Assembly (NCBI RefSeq): GCF_000218895.1
Contig: NC_015703.1
Span: 6,399,001-6,463,000, forward strand
Reading direction: 5' to 3'
Length of the DNA stretch: 64,000 bases
From: Runella slithyformis DSM 19594
GTDB lineage: Bacteria > Bacteroidota > Bacteroidia > Cytophagales > Spirosomataceae
The notes beneath the pieces were generated by a model, which saw only the letters and a program-made list of their open reading frames with translations, was not told the origin of the DNA and made no database searches. The translations under genes and the position numbers were made by a program. Below are positions 8,606 through 18,700 of the stretch, one piece after another (the stretch's first letter is position 1; each line of letters begins with the position of its first letter).

Positions 8606-9304
8606 ATGAAAACAACAATTAAACCATGGATGGCTCTTTTGCTGGCAGGAGGAGTCATCGCCTGCGATCCTTCCGGCCATAACTCCAATAATCAATACCA
8701 AGAGGGTGAGAACAAAAGTACCGAATCGGATTTGGTGACAAAAGTAAGAACCGACGACGGGATTGAACGAAATGAAGAAGCCGTAAAACGGGGCGATATC
8801 CACACCGCAGATGCCAATTTTCTCTCGGATGCCGCCAATCGAGGCATTCTGGAAGTGGAACTAGGGAAATTGGCGATCCAAAAGGCATCGTCAGCGCCGG
8901 TAAAAGCATTTGCCCAAATGATGGTCAATGACCATACAAAAGCCAACAATGACCTGAAAGCGCTGGCCGACCAAATGAAACTTCGGATTCCCGCGAGTCT
9001 GTCCGATCAAAACCGCATGAAAATAGAGGCAATCACCAAAAACGACGACAAGGACTTTGACCGCGAATACATACACGCCATGGTAAAAAACCACAGGACC
9101 ACGACCGAGATCTTTCAGTCGGAAGCACACGACGGCTACGATTCGCTCATCAAAGCCTATGCGTCCAAAACATTGCCCGTTTTGATGCACCATCGGGAAA
9201 TGGCCGAAAAACTCAGTAAAGCTTACGGCCCTCCTCAAACTCCCACGAACGACCGCACCAACCAACGCGTGGAAACCGGCCAAAATCCCAAACAGAAACA
9301 GTAA
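8606..9304 (+). CDS. DUF4142 domain lipoprotein
   Basis: A 232-residue protein with a lipoprotein signal (MKTTIKPWMALLLAGGVIAC, Cys20). Residues about 65-205 are a four-helix ferritin-like DUF4142 domain: ADANFLSDAANRGILEVELG, the repeated His-rich helices around VNDHTKANNDL and MVKNHRTTTEIFQ, and HHREMAEKLSKAY near the end. It is probably periplasmic and anchored to a membrane. The molecular role of DUF4142 is unknown; members are often linked to envelope stress. The last 20 residues are polar (PPQTPTNDRTNQ). It stands alone and is followed by a strong hairpin terminator. Confidence 0.88.
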   Translation: MKTTIKPWMALLLAGGVIACDPSGHNSNNQYQEGENKSTESDLVTKVRTDDGIERNEEAVKRGDIHTADANFLSDAANRGILEVELGKLAIQKASSAPVKAFAQMMVNDHTKANNDLKALADQMKLRIPASLSDQNRMKIEAITKNDDKDFDREYIHAMVKNHRTTTEIFQSEAHDGYDSLIKAYASKTLPVLMHHREMAEKLSKAYGPPQTPTNDRTNQRVETGQNPKQKQ

Positions 9305-9320
9305 GCTGCCCAGCCGTTGG

Positions 9321-9377
9321 GCATAAAAAATCCCAAAATGGGGAGCGAATCACTCCCCATTTTGGGATTTTTTATGC
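9321..9377. terminator. Bidirectional rho-independent terminator
   Basis: A perfect 25-base inverted repeat (9321-9345 with 9353-9377) around a 7-base loop, with A-rich and T-rich ends (AAAAAATCCC...GGGATTTTTT). It separates the convergent DUF4142 lipoprotein and metallo-hydrolase genes and can stop transcription from both sides. Confidence 0.92.
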
Positions 9378-9400
9378 CGGAAAAGTAACGAAACTTCCTA

Positions 9401-10249
9401 TCAGATATCGTCTTTGCTTTCCACAAATTTTCCGTATTCGGGAATAGCCAGCGTGTCAAATTCATTGACAAGCTTTTGAAGACCTGTGCGCAGTTCCTCT
9501 CCTTTCATGGCCGTTCCATGCCCGGGCACCACAACCTCCGGCCGAAGTGCCTCCAACGTTCTGACAGACGTCCACGCGGCGGTCCAGTCCGTGGTCAGAT
9601 ACCTTGGCGGCCCGTTGACCTCCTCTTTCTGAATCAGCACTTTATACAGAGAGTCCTGACGAACCGTAATGAAGGCATCGCCGGAGAGGAGGGTGCGGTC
9701 GCTCTCCCGAAAAAAAGACACGTGACCGGGAGAATGTCCGGGCGTATGAATCCACTTCCAACCGGGCAGGCCCGGCACGCTGCCATCGGCCGGCAACGGC
9801 TGAACCGCCTCGCGGATATCGATCGGCTCATGCGGATAGAGGAACGATATCTTGGCCAATAACCCTCCTTCAACGGACGTATCAGGCTCCGGATACGCCT
9901 CCATTCCGGTAAGATAGGGCAGTTCGAGGGGGTGCGCCCAAACGGGCACTTTCCACGTTTTGAGCAGGTCTACAATACTGCCGACATGGTCAAAATGGCC
10001 GTGGGTAAGCAAAATGGCCGAAGGTTGGACTCCCCGTCCAAAACGTTCTTCCACCACCGCCAAAATCTCCGCCCCTGAGGCAGGCATTCCGGCATCGATC
10101 AACACCCACGCGTCTGAGCCGGGCGTTCCCACCATGATCAGGTTAACAATTTGATTGGTGTAATAAAACACATCCGGGCATACCTCGCGACCTTTCCCCC
10201 CTGATACCGAGGTCATAGGAATAAATTTACTGTCTTCACTTTGTTTCAT
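9401..10249 (-). CDS. Metallo-beta-lactamase-fold hydrolase
   Basis: A 282-residue cytoplasmic protein. The metal-binding signature THGHFDH supplies His83, His85, Asp87 and His88; later ligands appear as HTPGHSPGH and the Asp in LLSGDAF, with a final PGHG. This arrangement is that of the glyoxalase II/MBL-fold group with two metals. There is no signal peptide, so a true secreted beta-lactamase is unlikely. The substrate is not evident. It is downstream of a large hybrid kinase on the same strand, separated by about 48 bases, so co-expression is possible. Confidence 0.88.
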   Translation of the reverse strand: MKQSEDSKFIPMTSVSGGKGREVCPDVFYYTNQIVNLIMVGTPGSDAWVLIDAGMPASGAEILAVVEERFGRGVQPSAILLTHGHFDHVGSIVDLLKTWKVPVWAHPLELPYLTGMEAYPEPDTSVEGGLLAKISFLYPHEPIDIREAVQPLPADGSVPGLPGWKWIHTPGHSPGHVSFFRESDRTLLSGDAFITVRQDSLYKVLIQKEEVNGPPRYLTTDWTAAWTSVRTLEALRPEVVVPGHGTAMKGEELRTGLQKLVNEFDTLAIPEYGKFVESKDDI

Positions 10250-10297
10250 ACAACATGCTGTTAGTGGTTTGACATGTGTACAAAAAAAGTAAGCCGG

Positions 10298-13200
10298 TCA
10301 ATTCACTTCATCATAAGGCAGAAAGATATCAAACGTTGCCCCTTTGTTTAACTGCCCCGACGCAGAAATGCTGCCGTTGTGATTTTCCACGATCTTTTTG
10401 ACAATGGCCAGACCAATCCCGGTTCCTTCGTATTTTTCGCGGGTGTGCAATCGCTGAAACACTTCAAAGATCTGTCGGTTAAAGCGGGGCTCAAACCCAA
10501 TACCATTATCACTTATGGAAATATGACAGTAGTTTTTTTGAGGAGAGAGTTTCTCTTGGGGCCATTGGCTGCCCGGTCCGATTTCGCTTTTTATGATAAC
10601 ATGCGGTAAACGATCGGAAACTGAAAATTTAAGGGCATTACCGATGAGGTTTTGCATTAATTGTCGAAACTGAAAAGGAATAACATAGGCTTCACACATA
10701 TTACTGGATTCAACCACGGCGTGCTTTTCCTGAATAGACTCTTTAAATTCGGCTTTTACATCCTCTACAATGGGGCCGAGGTGAATGTATTCAAATTTGC
10801 GCTCGGTGCTGTTGACGCGTGAAAAAGCCAACAGATCTTCAATAAGCGCCTGCATGCGATTGGCCGCCCCCTGAATACGGCTGAAATAATCCTTCCCGCT
10901 TTCTGACAAATTATGAAAATCTCTTTCCAGAATGCGGGAGGCAAAGGTCTGTATTTTACGCAAGGGCTCCTGCAGGTCGTGGCTGGATACGTAGGCAAAG
11001 GATTTCAGCTCGGTATTCATCTGCTCCAACTCTCGGTTTATCTGCTCCAGTTCCCGGGTGCGTTCCAGGACCTGCCGCTCCAGCTCATTGGTAAATACTT
11101 TCTGCTCCTCAATGTCGGTGCTTGTGCCCACCCACATCTGCAGGGTTCCATTGGCGTCACGCTGCGCTATGGCGCGACTCAATTGCCAACGATAGCTGCC
11201 GTCGTACCGGCGAAACCGGTGTTCAAAGAGAAAATCTTTGCCGGTACGCACCGACTCCATCCAAGACCGTACATTTTCTTCCCGCTCATCGGGATGCACG
11301 ATTTGCAGCCATCCTTCCTTTTCTATTTGCTCTCGCATTAAGCCGGAATAGTTGTAGACCGATTGGTTAAAGTAGGTCAGATTTCCGGCGGCATCGCCGG
11401 TCCATACAAATTGGGGCATAGAGTCGGCGAGCAAACGGAATTTTTGCTCTCGTTCCTCCAATTCCCGGCGGTAGCGTTTTTCTTCGGTGATGTCCTGAAT
11501 GGTTCCCAATAACTTAACCGGCTCCCGGTCCTTATTGTAAAAAACCTTTCCTTTGGCAGCCACCCACCGGATGGATTGGTCATTGAGGATCAGTCTTGAT
11601 TCATACTGAAGGTGCCCGGTACGGTAGGCCTGCTCAAAAGCCTCGTTGCGTCGCGGTCTGTCTTCGGGGTGTAAGTGCTTCAACAATTGGGCATGCTCCA
11701 GTACAGTCCCTTTTTCATAGCCCAGTATTTCCAGATATCGGTCGGAATAGTGTGTACCTCCTGTTTTAAGGTTAAGCTCCCACATGCCCAGCTCACTGGC
11801 GGTGAGGACAATGTTTAATCGTTCTTCGTTCTCTTTCAGAATATTTCCGGCAATGACCCGATCGTGAATATCCATACAGGCACCGATATATCCTTCAAAA
11901 ACCCCTTCGGCCGTAAAACGCGGCGTGCTGTGATCCGAAATCCAACGGTACATTCCGTCATATCGTCGCAAGCGGTATTCCATATAAAGCTCCTCCCTGT
12001 TCTCAAAAGAGGCGAGGTAAGTGGCATGGCAGCGTTCAATGTCGTCCGGATGCACGCCTTCGGCCCAGCCGGTCCCCATTTCCTGATCCATGGTCCGCCC
12101 CGTAAAGTGCAGCCATGCTTTGTTGAAAAAGTGGTAAAGCGTATCAGTACCCGACATCCGGATCAACACGGGCGCACTGTCGGCTACGTAGCGAAAACGC
12201 TTTTCGCTTTCTTCAATTTTTTTACGCGCCTGCGCTTCGTTCAACGCGCTTTCCCGCAGGGTTTCTTCGGCTTTTTTTCGTTCCGTAATATCAATACACG
12301 AACTGATATAACCGGCAAAGGCACCGTCGGGCCGAAAACGGGGGGTTACGGTAGCCAGCAGCCACTTATATTCATTGTCTTTGGTCAATATTCTAAATTC
12401 GCTTTTGAAAGGTTCTTTTTTCTCGAACTTGCTGAGAAAAACGGCCACGTAGTCCTTTCGGTCGGCCGGATGCAGAAGCTCCATCCATTTCATCGCTGTA
12501 AGGTTTTCCATGGATTTGCCGGTCAGGTTCATCCACGCCTTATTGAAATACGTAGCAGATCCGAGCTCATCTCCCACCGCGATCAAAATATCGGTTCCTT
12601 CCGACATGGTCCGAAACCGCTCTTCGCTTTCTTCCATTTGCTTGCGAGCCATTACCTGCTCCGTCACCTCCTGCAAGGTACCATTGAAACGATAGGCGAA
12701 ACGGTTTTCATCAAACCGGGCTTTTCCTTTGGCCTGAACGATAATTTCTTTCCCCGTAATGGGGTTGCTAATGGTATATTCGCTCTGAAAATTTCCGCCG
12801 GACGAATACTCCAATGCTGTCTGAATGGCCTCCGTAATGCGTTTTCGGTCTTTTTCTGCAATGGCCCTCAACGCCGCCGGAAGCTCCAACTCATTCTCAG
12901 GAGGCAACCCAAACCACTCTTTTAAACGATCGTTGGCGGTAAATTTATCGGTTGCGGGGTCATAATCCCACGTACCCAATTCAGCGGCTTCAATGGCAAA
13001 CTGAAGCTGTTCATTGCTTTCGTTCAGGCTTTGTAGATTTCTGACTTTTTCAGTGGTTTCGGTACAGATGACCAATACCCCCGCCGGCGTTACGGATTCA
13101 TCATATACCGGGCTGTAGCTAAAAGTCCAGTAGACATCTTCCAGGTGGCCGTTTCGATAGATAGGGATCAGTTGATCTTCACTCCAGGTGGCTTCTCCAT

Positions 13201-13534
13201 TCAATAATACACTGTCGATCAATGGCTTGATAATACTCCATATTTCCGGCCACACTTCTTCTCCGGGCTTACCGAGGGCATAGGGATGCTTTCCGTTATT
13301 GCCCAAGCTGGGTCGATACGCGTCGTTGTAAAAACAGATCAGTTCGGGCCCCCACCACAGGAACATGGGAAACTTCGAATTCAACAGGATGCCTAAGGTT
13401 GTACGCAGGCTTTGAGGCCACCGCCCGGGTGGACCCAAGGAGGTATGACCCCAATCATATCTACGCATGAGTTCCCCCATTTCACCGCCTCCTGACAAAA
13501 ACAGGAATGGTGCACCGGGCGTATTATCGTTCAT
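10298..13534 (-). CDS. Soluble multi-PAS sensor histidine kinase
   Basis: A 1078-residue protein with no predicted membrane segments. The N-terminal 160 residues are a PAS-like domain with the opening SGGGEMGELMR--DW, shared with the 1280-residue kinase at 15750-19592. About five further PAS/PAC repeats follow, roughly at residues 175-295, 305-425, 440-560, 570-690 and 695-815, with typical W-HPDD and F-G-I-DI ends. A short coiled coil (LERTRELEQINREL) leads into HisKA with His852 in SSHDLQEPL, then HATPase_c with the N box near residue 962, the DNGIGF G1 box and GTGIGLAIVKK. There is no receiver domain, so the partner regulator must be elsewhere; the single-domain regulator at 21399-21776 is a candidate only. 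Confidence 0.93.
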   Translation of the reverse strand: MNDNTPGAPFLFLSGGGEMGELMRRYDWGHTSLGPPGRWPQSLRTTLGILLNSKFPMFLWWGPELICFYNDAYRPSLGNNGKHPYALGKPGEEVWPEIWSIIKPLIDSVLLNGEATWSEDQLIPIYRNGHLEDVYWTFSYSPVYDESVTPAGVLVICTETTEKVRNLQSLNESNEQLQFAIEAAELGTWDYDPATDKFTANDRLKEWFGLPPENELELPAALRAIAEKDRKRITEAIQTALEYSSGGNFQSEYTISNPITGKEIIVQAKGKARFDENRFAYRFNGTLQEVTEQVMARKQMEESEERFRTMSEGTDILIAVGDELGSATYFNKAWMNLTGKSMENLTAMKWMELLHPADRKDYVAVFLSKFEKKEPFKSEFRILTKDNEYKWLLATVTPRFRPDGAFAGYISSCIDITERKKAEETLRESALNEAQARKKIEESEKRFRYVADSAPVLIRMSGTDTLYHFFNKAWLHFTGRTMDQEMGTGWAEGVHPDDIERCHATYLASFENREELYMEYRLRRYDGMYRWISDHSTPRFTAEGVFEGYIGACMDIHDRVIAGNILKENEERLNIVLTASELGMWELNLKTGGTHYSDRYLEILGYEKGTVLEHAQLLKHLHPEDRPRRNEAFEQAYRTGHLQYESRLILNDQSIRWVAAKGKVFYNKDREPVKLLGTIQDITEEKRYRRELEEREQKFRLLADSMPQFVWTGDAAGNLTYFNQSVYNYSGLMREQIEKEGWLQIVHPDEREENVRSWMESVRTGKDFLFEHRFRRYDGSYRWQLSRAIAQRDANGTLQMWVGTSTDIEEQKVFTNELERQVLERTRELEQINRELEQMNTELKSFAYVSSHDLQEPLRKIQTFASRILERDFHNLSESGKDYFSRIQGAANRMQALIEDLLAFSRVNSTERKFEYIHLGPIVEDVKAEFKESIQEKHAVVESSNMCEAYVIPFQFRQLMQNLIGNALKFSVSDRLPHVIIKSEIGPGSQWPQEKLSPQKNYCHISISDNGIGFEPRFNRQIFEVFQRLHTREKYEGTGIGLAIVKKIVENHNGSISASGQLNKGATFDIFLPYDEVN

Positions 13535-13556
13535 TCTAAAAAATGTATTTTATTTT

Positions 13557-13564
13557 CAAATATA
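13557..13564 (-). promoter_or_regulatory. -7 element before the multi-PAS kinase
   Basis: TATATTTG on the minus strand fits TAnnTTTG, 22 bases before the ATG at 13534. No TTTG is found at the expected -33 distance, so this is a weak call. Confidence 0.35.
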
Positions 13565-13983
13565 CTTTTTGGTACAACATAAAAACTGCCTCCGGCCAAT
13601 AAAATATCGGGACGGTGGCTTTTTACCCAAAACACACCTTCATTAATATGCCCGGTTCAGGCTGTTTTAATGCCTTTCAACCTTCTGCTTTTACCACTCA
13701 ATAGCCCCTTCATCACAAAACTTCCTAATTCCGCTAATATATATACGAAAATGGCTTGCCTTTTTTTCTGACTTTCGGCCCCAAAAAGTCAACTAGAGGT
13801 GCGGATTTTTTGTCATGAAGACCCAATTCCCCTTTTGGGATATTAATAACGAACACTTAATGCAGTATACTATCCCCTTTTCCCCTCTATTTATGACAAA
13901 TATCATTGTGCATATTCTCTTATCAAGGTATCCTTTCATTTGTATTCTTTTAAGTTACAGGCAATTTATCCCTTTTAAAAAGC
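13565..13983. other. AT-rich intergenic region between divergent kinase genes
   Basis: About 420 bases separate two divergent kinase starts. I see no convincing gene, hairpin or RNA; an open frame at 13815-14045 has no coding character. Confidence 0.5.
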
Positions 13984-15123
13984 ATGATTCCGGAAAATGC
14001 ACTCACTATAGAAGGCCTTTCTGCCATAAAATCACTTTACAATAATGCCCCCTGCGGTTATCATTCGTTGAATGCAGAAGGCATTTTTACCATGATCAAT
14101 GATACTGAGCTAAAATGGCTGGGCTATACACGCAGTGAAGTCGTTGGAAAAATGGCATTTTGGGATATGTTACCTCCGGAAAGTCTGAAAAAATACCATG
14201 ACAATTTTCCTTTGTTCAAAGAAAAAGGTACAATCAGAGAACTAGAATTCGACCTGATCTGCCGTGACGGAACTTTATTTCCCGCCTCTATCAGTTCATT
14301 GGCTGTATATGATGCAGAAGGAAATTATCTGGTCTCACGCAGTGCCGTTTTTGACCTGCGCAAGCGGAAAGAATTGGAAGCATTACTCCAACAACAGAAC
14401 GAAGGACTAAAGGCTGCCAATGAGGCCCTGTATGCACTCAATCAGGAAAAGAATCGGTTTTTAGGCATTGCCTCCCATGATTTGCAAAACCCTTTGACCA
14501 AACTTTACTTACTGGCCGATAAACTTGAATTTACCGGGAAGAATCTAACTCCATTACAACTTAAATGTGTTCACAGTATTCGGGAAACTGTTGAACAAAT
14601 GACCAACCTGGTCCGTAATCTCTTGAATTTTAACCTTATTGAGCAGGGAATCCCTATTCCTTCGTATGAAATCATCAATTTGCCGCTTTTTTTACCTACG
14701 CTGCTGTATCGCTTTCAACACTTGGCCGACCGCAAACGGATCGCGCTGAAATTTGAGTGTGAATACACCGCTGTGCTGGTAAAAACAGTGCCGTCTTATT
14801 TGACCGATATTATTGAAAACCTGCTCTCCAATGCCCTGAAATTTTCACCGCCTGACAGTGTTGTCTTCTTACGGGTACATTCTCAGGAAGCATGGGCAGA
14901 GGTCTCAATCATTGACGTTGGTCTGGGCATTAAACCCGAAGAAATGCCGCTTTTGTTCGGTAAGTTTTGCAAACTCAGTACCCGCCCTACTGCCGGAGAA
15001 AATTCAACCGGATTGGGACTTTCGATCGTAAAAGAATTGATTACCAAAATTGAAGCTGATATTACGTGTACAAGTGACTATGGCCATGGAGCCACATTTA
15101 CCGTAAAACTCCCCAAAGCCTGA
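13984..15123 (+). CDS. PAS sensor histidine kinase
   Basis: A 379-residue soluble kinase. Residues about 12-125 form one PAS domain (YNNAPCGYHSLNAEGIFTMIND). A short helix (LEALLQQQNEGLKAANEAL) leads into HisKA with His165 in ASHDLQNPL. HATPase_c follows with the N box at residues 279-283 (ENLLSNALKF), a slightly altered G1 box (DVGLGI in place of DNGxGI; Asn replaced by Val) and GLGLSIVKELI. It has no receiver and no membrane segment. It sits between the two large multi-PAS kinases on the opposite strand and is followed by a strong terminator. The start is the only ATG that keeps a complete PAS domain. Confidence 0.92.
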   Translation: MIPENALTIEGLSAIKSLYNNAPCGYHSLNAEGIFTMINDTELKWLGYTRSEVVGKMAFWDMLPPESLKKYHDNFPLFKEKGTIRELEFDLICRDGTLFPASISSLAVYDAEGNYLVSRSAVFDLRKRKELEALLQQQNEGLKAANEALYALNQEKNRFLGIASHDLQNPLTKLYLLADKLEFTGKNLTPLQLKCVHSIRETVEQMTNLVRNLLNFNLIEQGIPIPSYEIINLPLFLPTLLYRFQHLADRKRIALKFECEYTAVLVKTVPSYLTDIIENLLSNALKFSPPDSVVFLRVHSQEAWAEVSIIDVGLGIKPEEMPLLFGKFCKLSTRPTAGENSTGLGLSIVKELITKIEADITCTSDYGHGATFTVKLPKA

Positions 15124-15154
15124 TACTGTACTTTCACCATTTGCCTGTGTAGTT

Positions 15155-15194
15155 ACTAAAAACCCGCAAAACGTTGATTTTGCGGGTTTTTAGT
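15155..15194. terminator. Rho-independent terminator after the PAS kinase
   Basis: A 17-base perfect stem, ACTAAAAACCCGCAAAA (15155-15171) with its complement at 15178-15194, and a 6-base loop. The T-rich right arm serves the plus-strand kinase; the A-rich left arm would also allow reverse termination. Confidence 0.9.
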
Positions 15195-15268
15195 GGTTAA
15201 GGCTTGTTTAAAAGCATCAAAGAAGGGTACTTTCAGGCCATCCTTGACAGGAATGAAAGCGTGGCTGC

Positions 15269-15391
15269 TTACCGACGTATCGGAATAAGCGCGAGCGATT
15301 TGCTGAGCCGTGCGTACGGGTTGCAAATATCAAAAATCATGATAAGTAACCCAATGGCAAGGACGGCTGATTTTTCTAGTGTGAGTATCAT
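15269..15391 (-). CDS. Possible 40-residue small membrane protein
   Basis: A short minus-strand frame encodes MILTLEKSAVL followed by a hydrophobic stretch (AIGLLIMIFDI) and a basic tail ending IPIRR. It reads like one transmembrane helix with a cytoplasmic tail. AATAAAG precedes the ATG but is a poor ribosome site. It lies in a region that otherwise appears to hold debris, so it may be a gene remnant. Confidence 0.25.
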   Translation of the reverse strand: MILTLEKSAVLAIGLLIMIFDICNPYARLSKSLALIPIRR

Positions 15392-15749
15392 CTTTATTTT
15401 AGTTACTGTTAAAAAGCATGTAAAAGTGTCAGAATTTCTGTAAAACGTTACTCGGTTTCCTTTCCGTCAGAATTAAACCAATCGGGTGGGCGTTCAATGA
15501 TTTGCTTAAAGTTAGTCGGTAAAAAATGAATTAACTAACGATTGGTAAACTTAAAAAAAATAAGGGCTGTTTAAAAACTTTAGCTATTTACAAATATCTG
15601 ATGATCAGGTAATTTACAAAACAAAAGCCTAAATTTCAGAAGAGCTTCCATTGTATCACTTTCTCAATGTCGGTCCGGTCTGTTTAGGTATCATATGTAT
15701 AGAACGCTCATTGGGTAACATTAGTTTTGATTCTTCCCCTAAATACTTT
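15392..15749. other. Gene-poor region with a possible minus-strand gene remnant
   Basis: Between the terminator and the end of the double kinase there is no full gene. A short minus-strand frame at about 15460-15530 reads FLPTNFKQIIERPPDW and ends at a stop, which looks like the tail of a protein whose body is missing; an in-frame stop lies just upstream. GGCTTGTTTAAAA (15203) and GGGCTGTTTAAAAA (15565) are similar short motifs that could mark the ends of a lost element, but this is speculative. Confidence 0.3.
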
Positions 15750-18700
15750 TCAGCGCCCCTCCGAAACCGTGCTGCCTCTCCCCGCCACCTCGACATGAGG
15801 AATATAAATGGTAAAGGTGGCACCTTCATTGAGCACACCGGTTGCCGAAATGACGCCGTTATGATTTTCCACAATTTTTTTCACAATGGCCAACCCGATG
15901 CCGGTTCCTTCGTACTTATCCCGGCCATGCAGCCGCTGAAACACTTCAAAGATGCGATTACTGAAACGCTGCTCAAAGCCGATACCATTATCGCTGACGG
16001 TAATACAGCAATATTTTTTGTTCGGTGCAAGTTTGTCGTGCTCAAGCAAATGCCCCTCCACAATCTCGCTTTTGATAATGATATGCGGAGGACGTTCGGG
16101 CATGGTAAATTTGAGGGAGTTGCCAATAAGGTTTTGCATGAGTTGCCGAAACTGAAACGGACTGATGTGCGCTTCACAAACTTCGTTGTACTCAATAATG
16201 GCATTCTTTTCCTGAATGACTTCGTGAAATTCGGTTTTCACTTCGTCAATGATCAAGCTCAGCGACAAATGTTCAAATTTTCGTTCGGTGCTGCTGATGC
16301 GCGAAAAAGCCAGCAGATCATCTATCAGCACCTGCATGCGATAGGCCGCATTCTGCATACGACTGAAATAATTTTTCCCGGTTTCAGACAGATTCTTTTC
16401 TATTTCCAGAATACGGGAAGAAAAGGTTTGGATTTTACGCAATGGCTCCTGCAAATCATGACTTGATACGTAGGCAAAGGATTGGAGCTCTGCATTCATT
16501 TGTTCAAGTTCACGATTTTTTTGTTCAAGAGCTTCGTTGGCCTCTCCGAGTTCACGGGTTCGGCTTTCGACCCGGCTTTCCAACTCCTGCGCAAAACTTT
16601 TTTCGGTATGAATATCTGTAAACGCACCTACCCATTTAACAATACGGCCGTCATTCTCTACTACAGGCTCACTGTTTACGGCATGCCATCGGTACTGACC
16701 CGTTTTGCTTTTAAGCCGCACCTCCTGTTTATATCTTTTGCCCGTAGTAAGGCTGTTCATCCACGCTTTACCCGTACTGTCAAGATCATCCGGGTGGACA
16801 ATGACCCGCCAGGTCTCTTCATTGTTGGGCTCAATGCCGGTATATTCCTTCCATCGGGAAGAAACGTACATTTGATTACCTTTTTCGTCGGTTACCCATA
16901 CCAACTGTGGCAGGGTTTCGGCCAGGTTGCGGAAGCGCTGTTCGCTTTCTTCGATTTTTTTGCGTGCTTTGACCAGATCCGTGATCTCATCAGCGATACC
17001 GATGATACCCGTAACGACTCCGGTTTCCTCTCTGAGCGGCTCAAACACAAACTTCAGATAGACGGTCTCTATTTTCCCCCGGCGCAACAGTACGAGCGGG
17101 ATCTCATTGACCAAACAGGGTGTTCCGTTGTGGTAGACATCCTCCATCATTTGTTCAAATCCCTGCCCGGCCGCTTCGGGAATGGCTTCAAAGATGGGCT
17201 TACCAACGATTTCCGACGCCTTTTTCCCCCATATAGCCAGCACTCTGGCGTTGGCTATCTCCACCACAAACTGAGGTCCCCGCAATACATAGATACCGGT
17301 GGGAGCCTGCGAAAACAGGTTTTTCAACTGCTGCTCAATGTGCTTACGGGTAGACGCGATCTTTAACTGTGAGCTGATCCTGGCCAATAATTCTTTAGAA
17401 GAAAATGGCTTTACCAGGTAATCGTCTGCTCCGGTCTCGTAGCCTTCGATCTTTGATTCTTCTCCGGCCCGGGCTGTGAGCAGTATCACGGGGAGTTGAG
17501 CCGTTTGCGGATTGTCTTTTATTTCCTTTAACAACTGAATTCCGTCCATGACCGGCATCATAATGTCGGAAAGAATCAGGGCGGGATTTACCGATGGCAG
17601 TAAATCAAGAGCTTCCCGACCATTTTTGGCCGTAATAACATGGTATGTTTTCCGGAGCAGGGTCTGAATATGGTCCCGCATATCGGCATTATCGTCAACC
17701 ACCAATACTGTTGGCTGTTTTTTGGCAGTACCCGGCAGAAGTACGCCGCTGCTGTGGTTTTCGGCGGGGTTATCTTCGAGCAATACCGACACTTCCTTTA
17801 CGTAGATATCCGACAGAATATCCTCATTATAGGCGGCATTATCAATAATCTGCCCTACCGGCAGGTGTTTTTTTTCGACGGGAATACTTACCCTAAAGAG
17901 GCTTCCTTCTCCTTCTGTACTTTGTACGCTGATGGTTCCTCCGTGCAGGCTGACCAATTCTTTCACCAGCGATAGACCAATACCGGTCCCTTCGTAGGTT
18001 CGGCCGGCGGTGTTTTGTACCCGATGAAAACGTTCAAACATGTGCGGGATCTCTTTGGCCGGAATCCCGACGCCGGTATCCAGCACTTCAAGCACTGCCT
18101 GCTTTTCCCGCAGAGAGAGAGAGAGAGAAATACTTCCTTTCAGGGTATATTTAAACGCATTGGACAAAAGGTTGAACACGATCTTTTCCCACATTGTACG
18201 GTCCACGTATACTGGCTCAGGGAAGGTCTCGGTGGCTATATGCAGCTCCAACCCCGCTTTCTCAATGATCGATTGAAAATTCGAGGCAACATTCTTTGTG
18301 TACACGGGCAGGTCAACCGGCGTATAGACAGCCTTTTGCCGCCCACTTGCCAAGCGACTGAAATCCAGCAGGGTATTGACCAGTTTGAGCAAGCGCAGAG
18401 CGTTGCGGTGCGTCGTTTCAATGCGGTGGCGCTCGTCGTCGTTCAAATGCCCGTCTTTAGCTGCCATCAGTTCTTCCAGCGGCCCCAGCATCAGGGTGAG
18501 CGGCGTACGAAACTCATGGCTGATGTTGGAAAAAAAGGCTGTTTTCGTTTTATCAAGCTCTTCCAGCTCAGCGGCCCGTTTACGCTCTTCGTCCAGCGCC
18601 CTTACGTTGGTTATGGCAGTAGCAATCTGATCAGCAATGAGTTGAAAAAAACGTTGGTACTTAGCATCCAGCTGTCGGTACGGATTGATGCCGATCAGCA

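Noticed and set aside
13815-14045. Plus-strand open frame of 76 residues before the PAS kinase
   Set aside because: No ribosome site, atypical composition, and it overlaps the true kinase start.
15204-15443. Plus-strand open frame of 79 residues
   Set aside because: Begins just after the terminator stem and has no recognisable protein features; the opposite strand is as likely.
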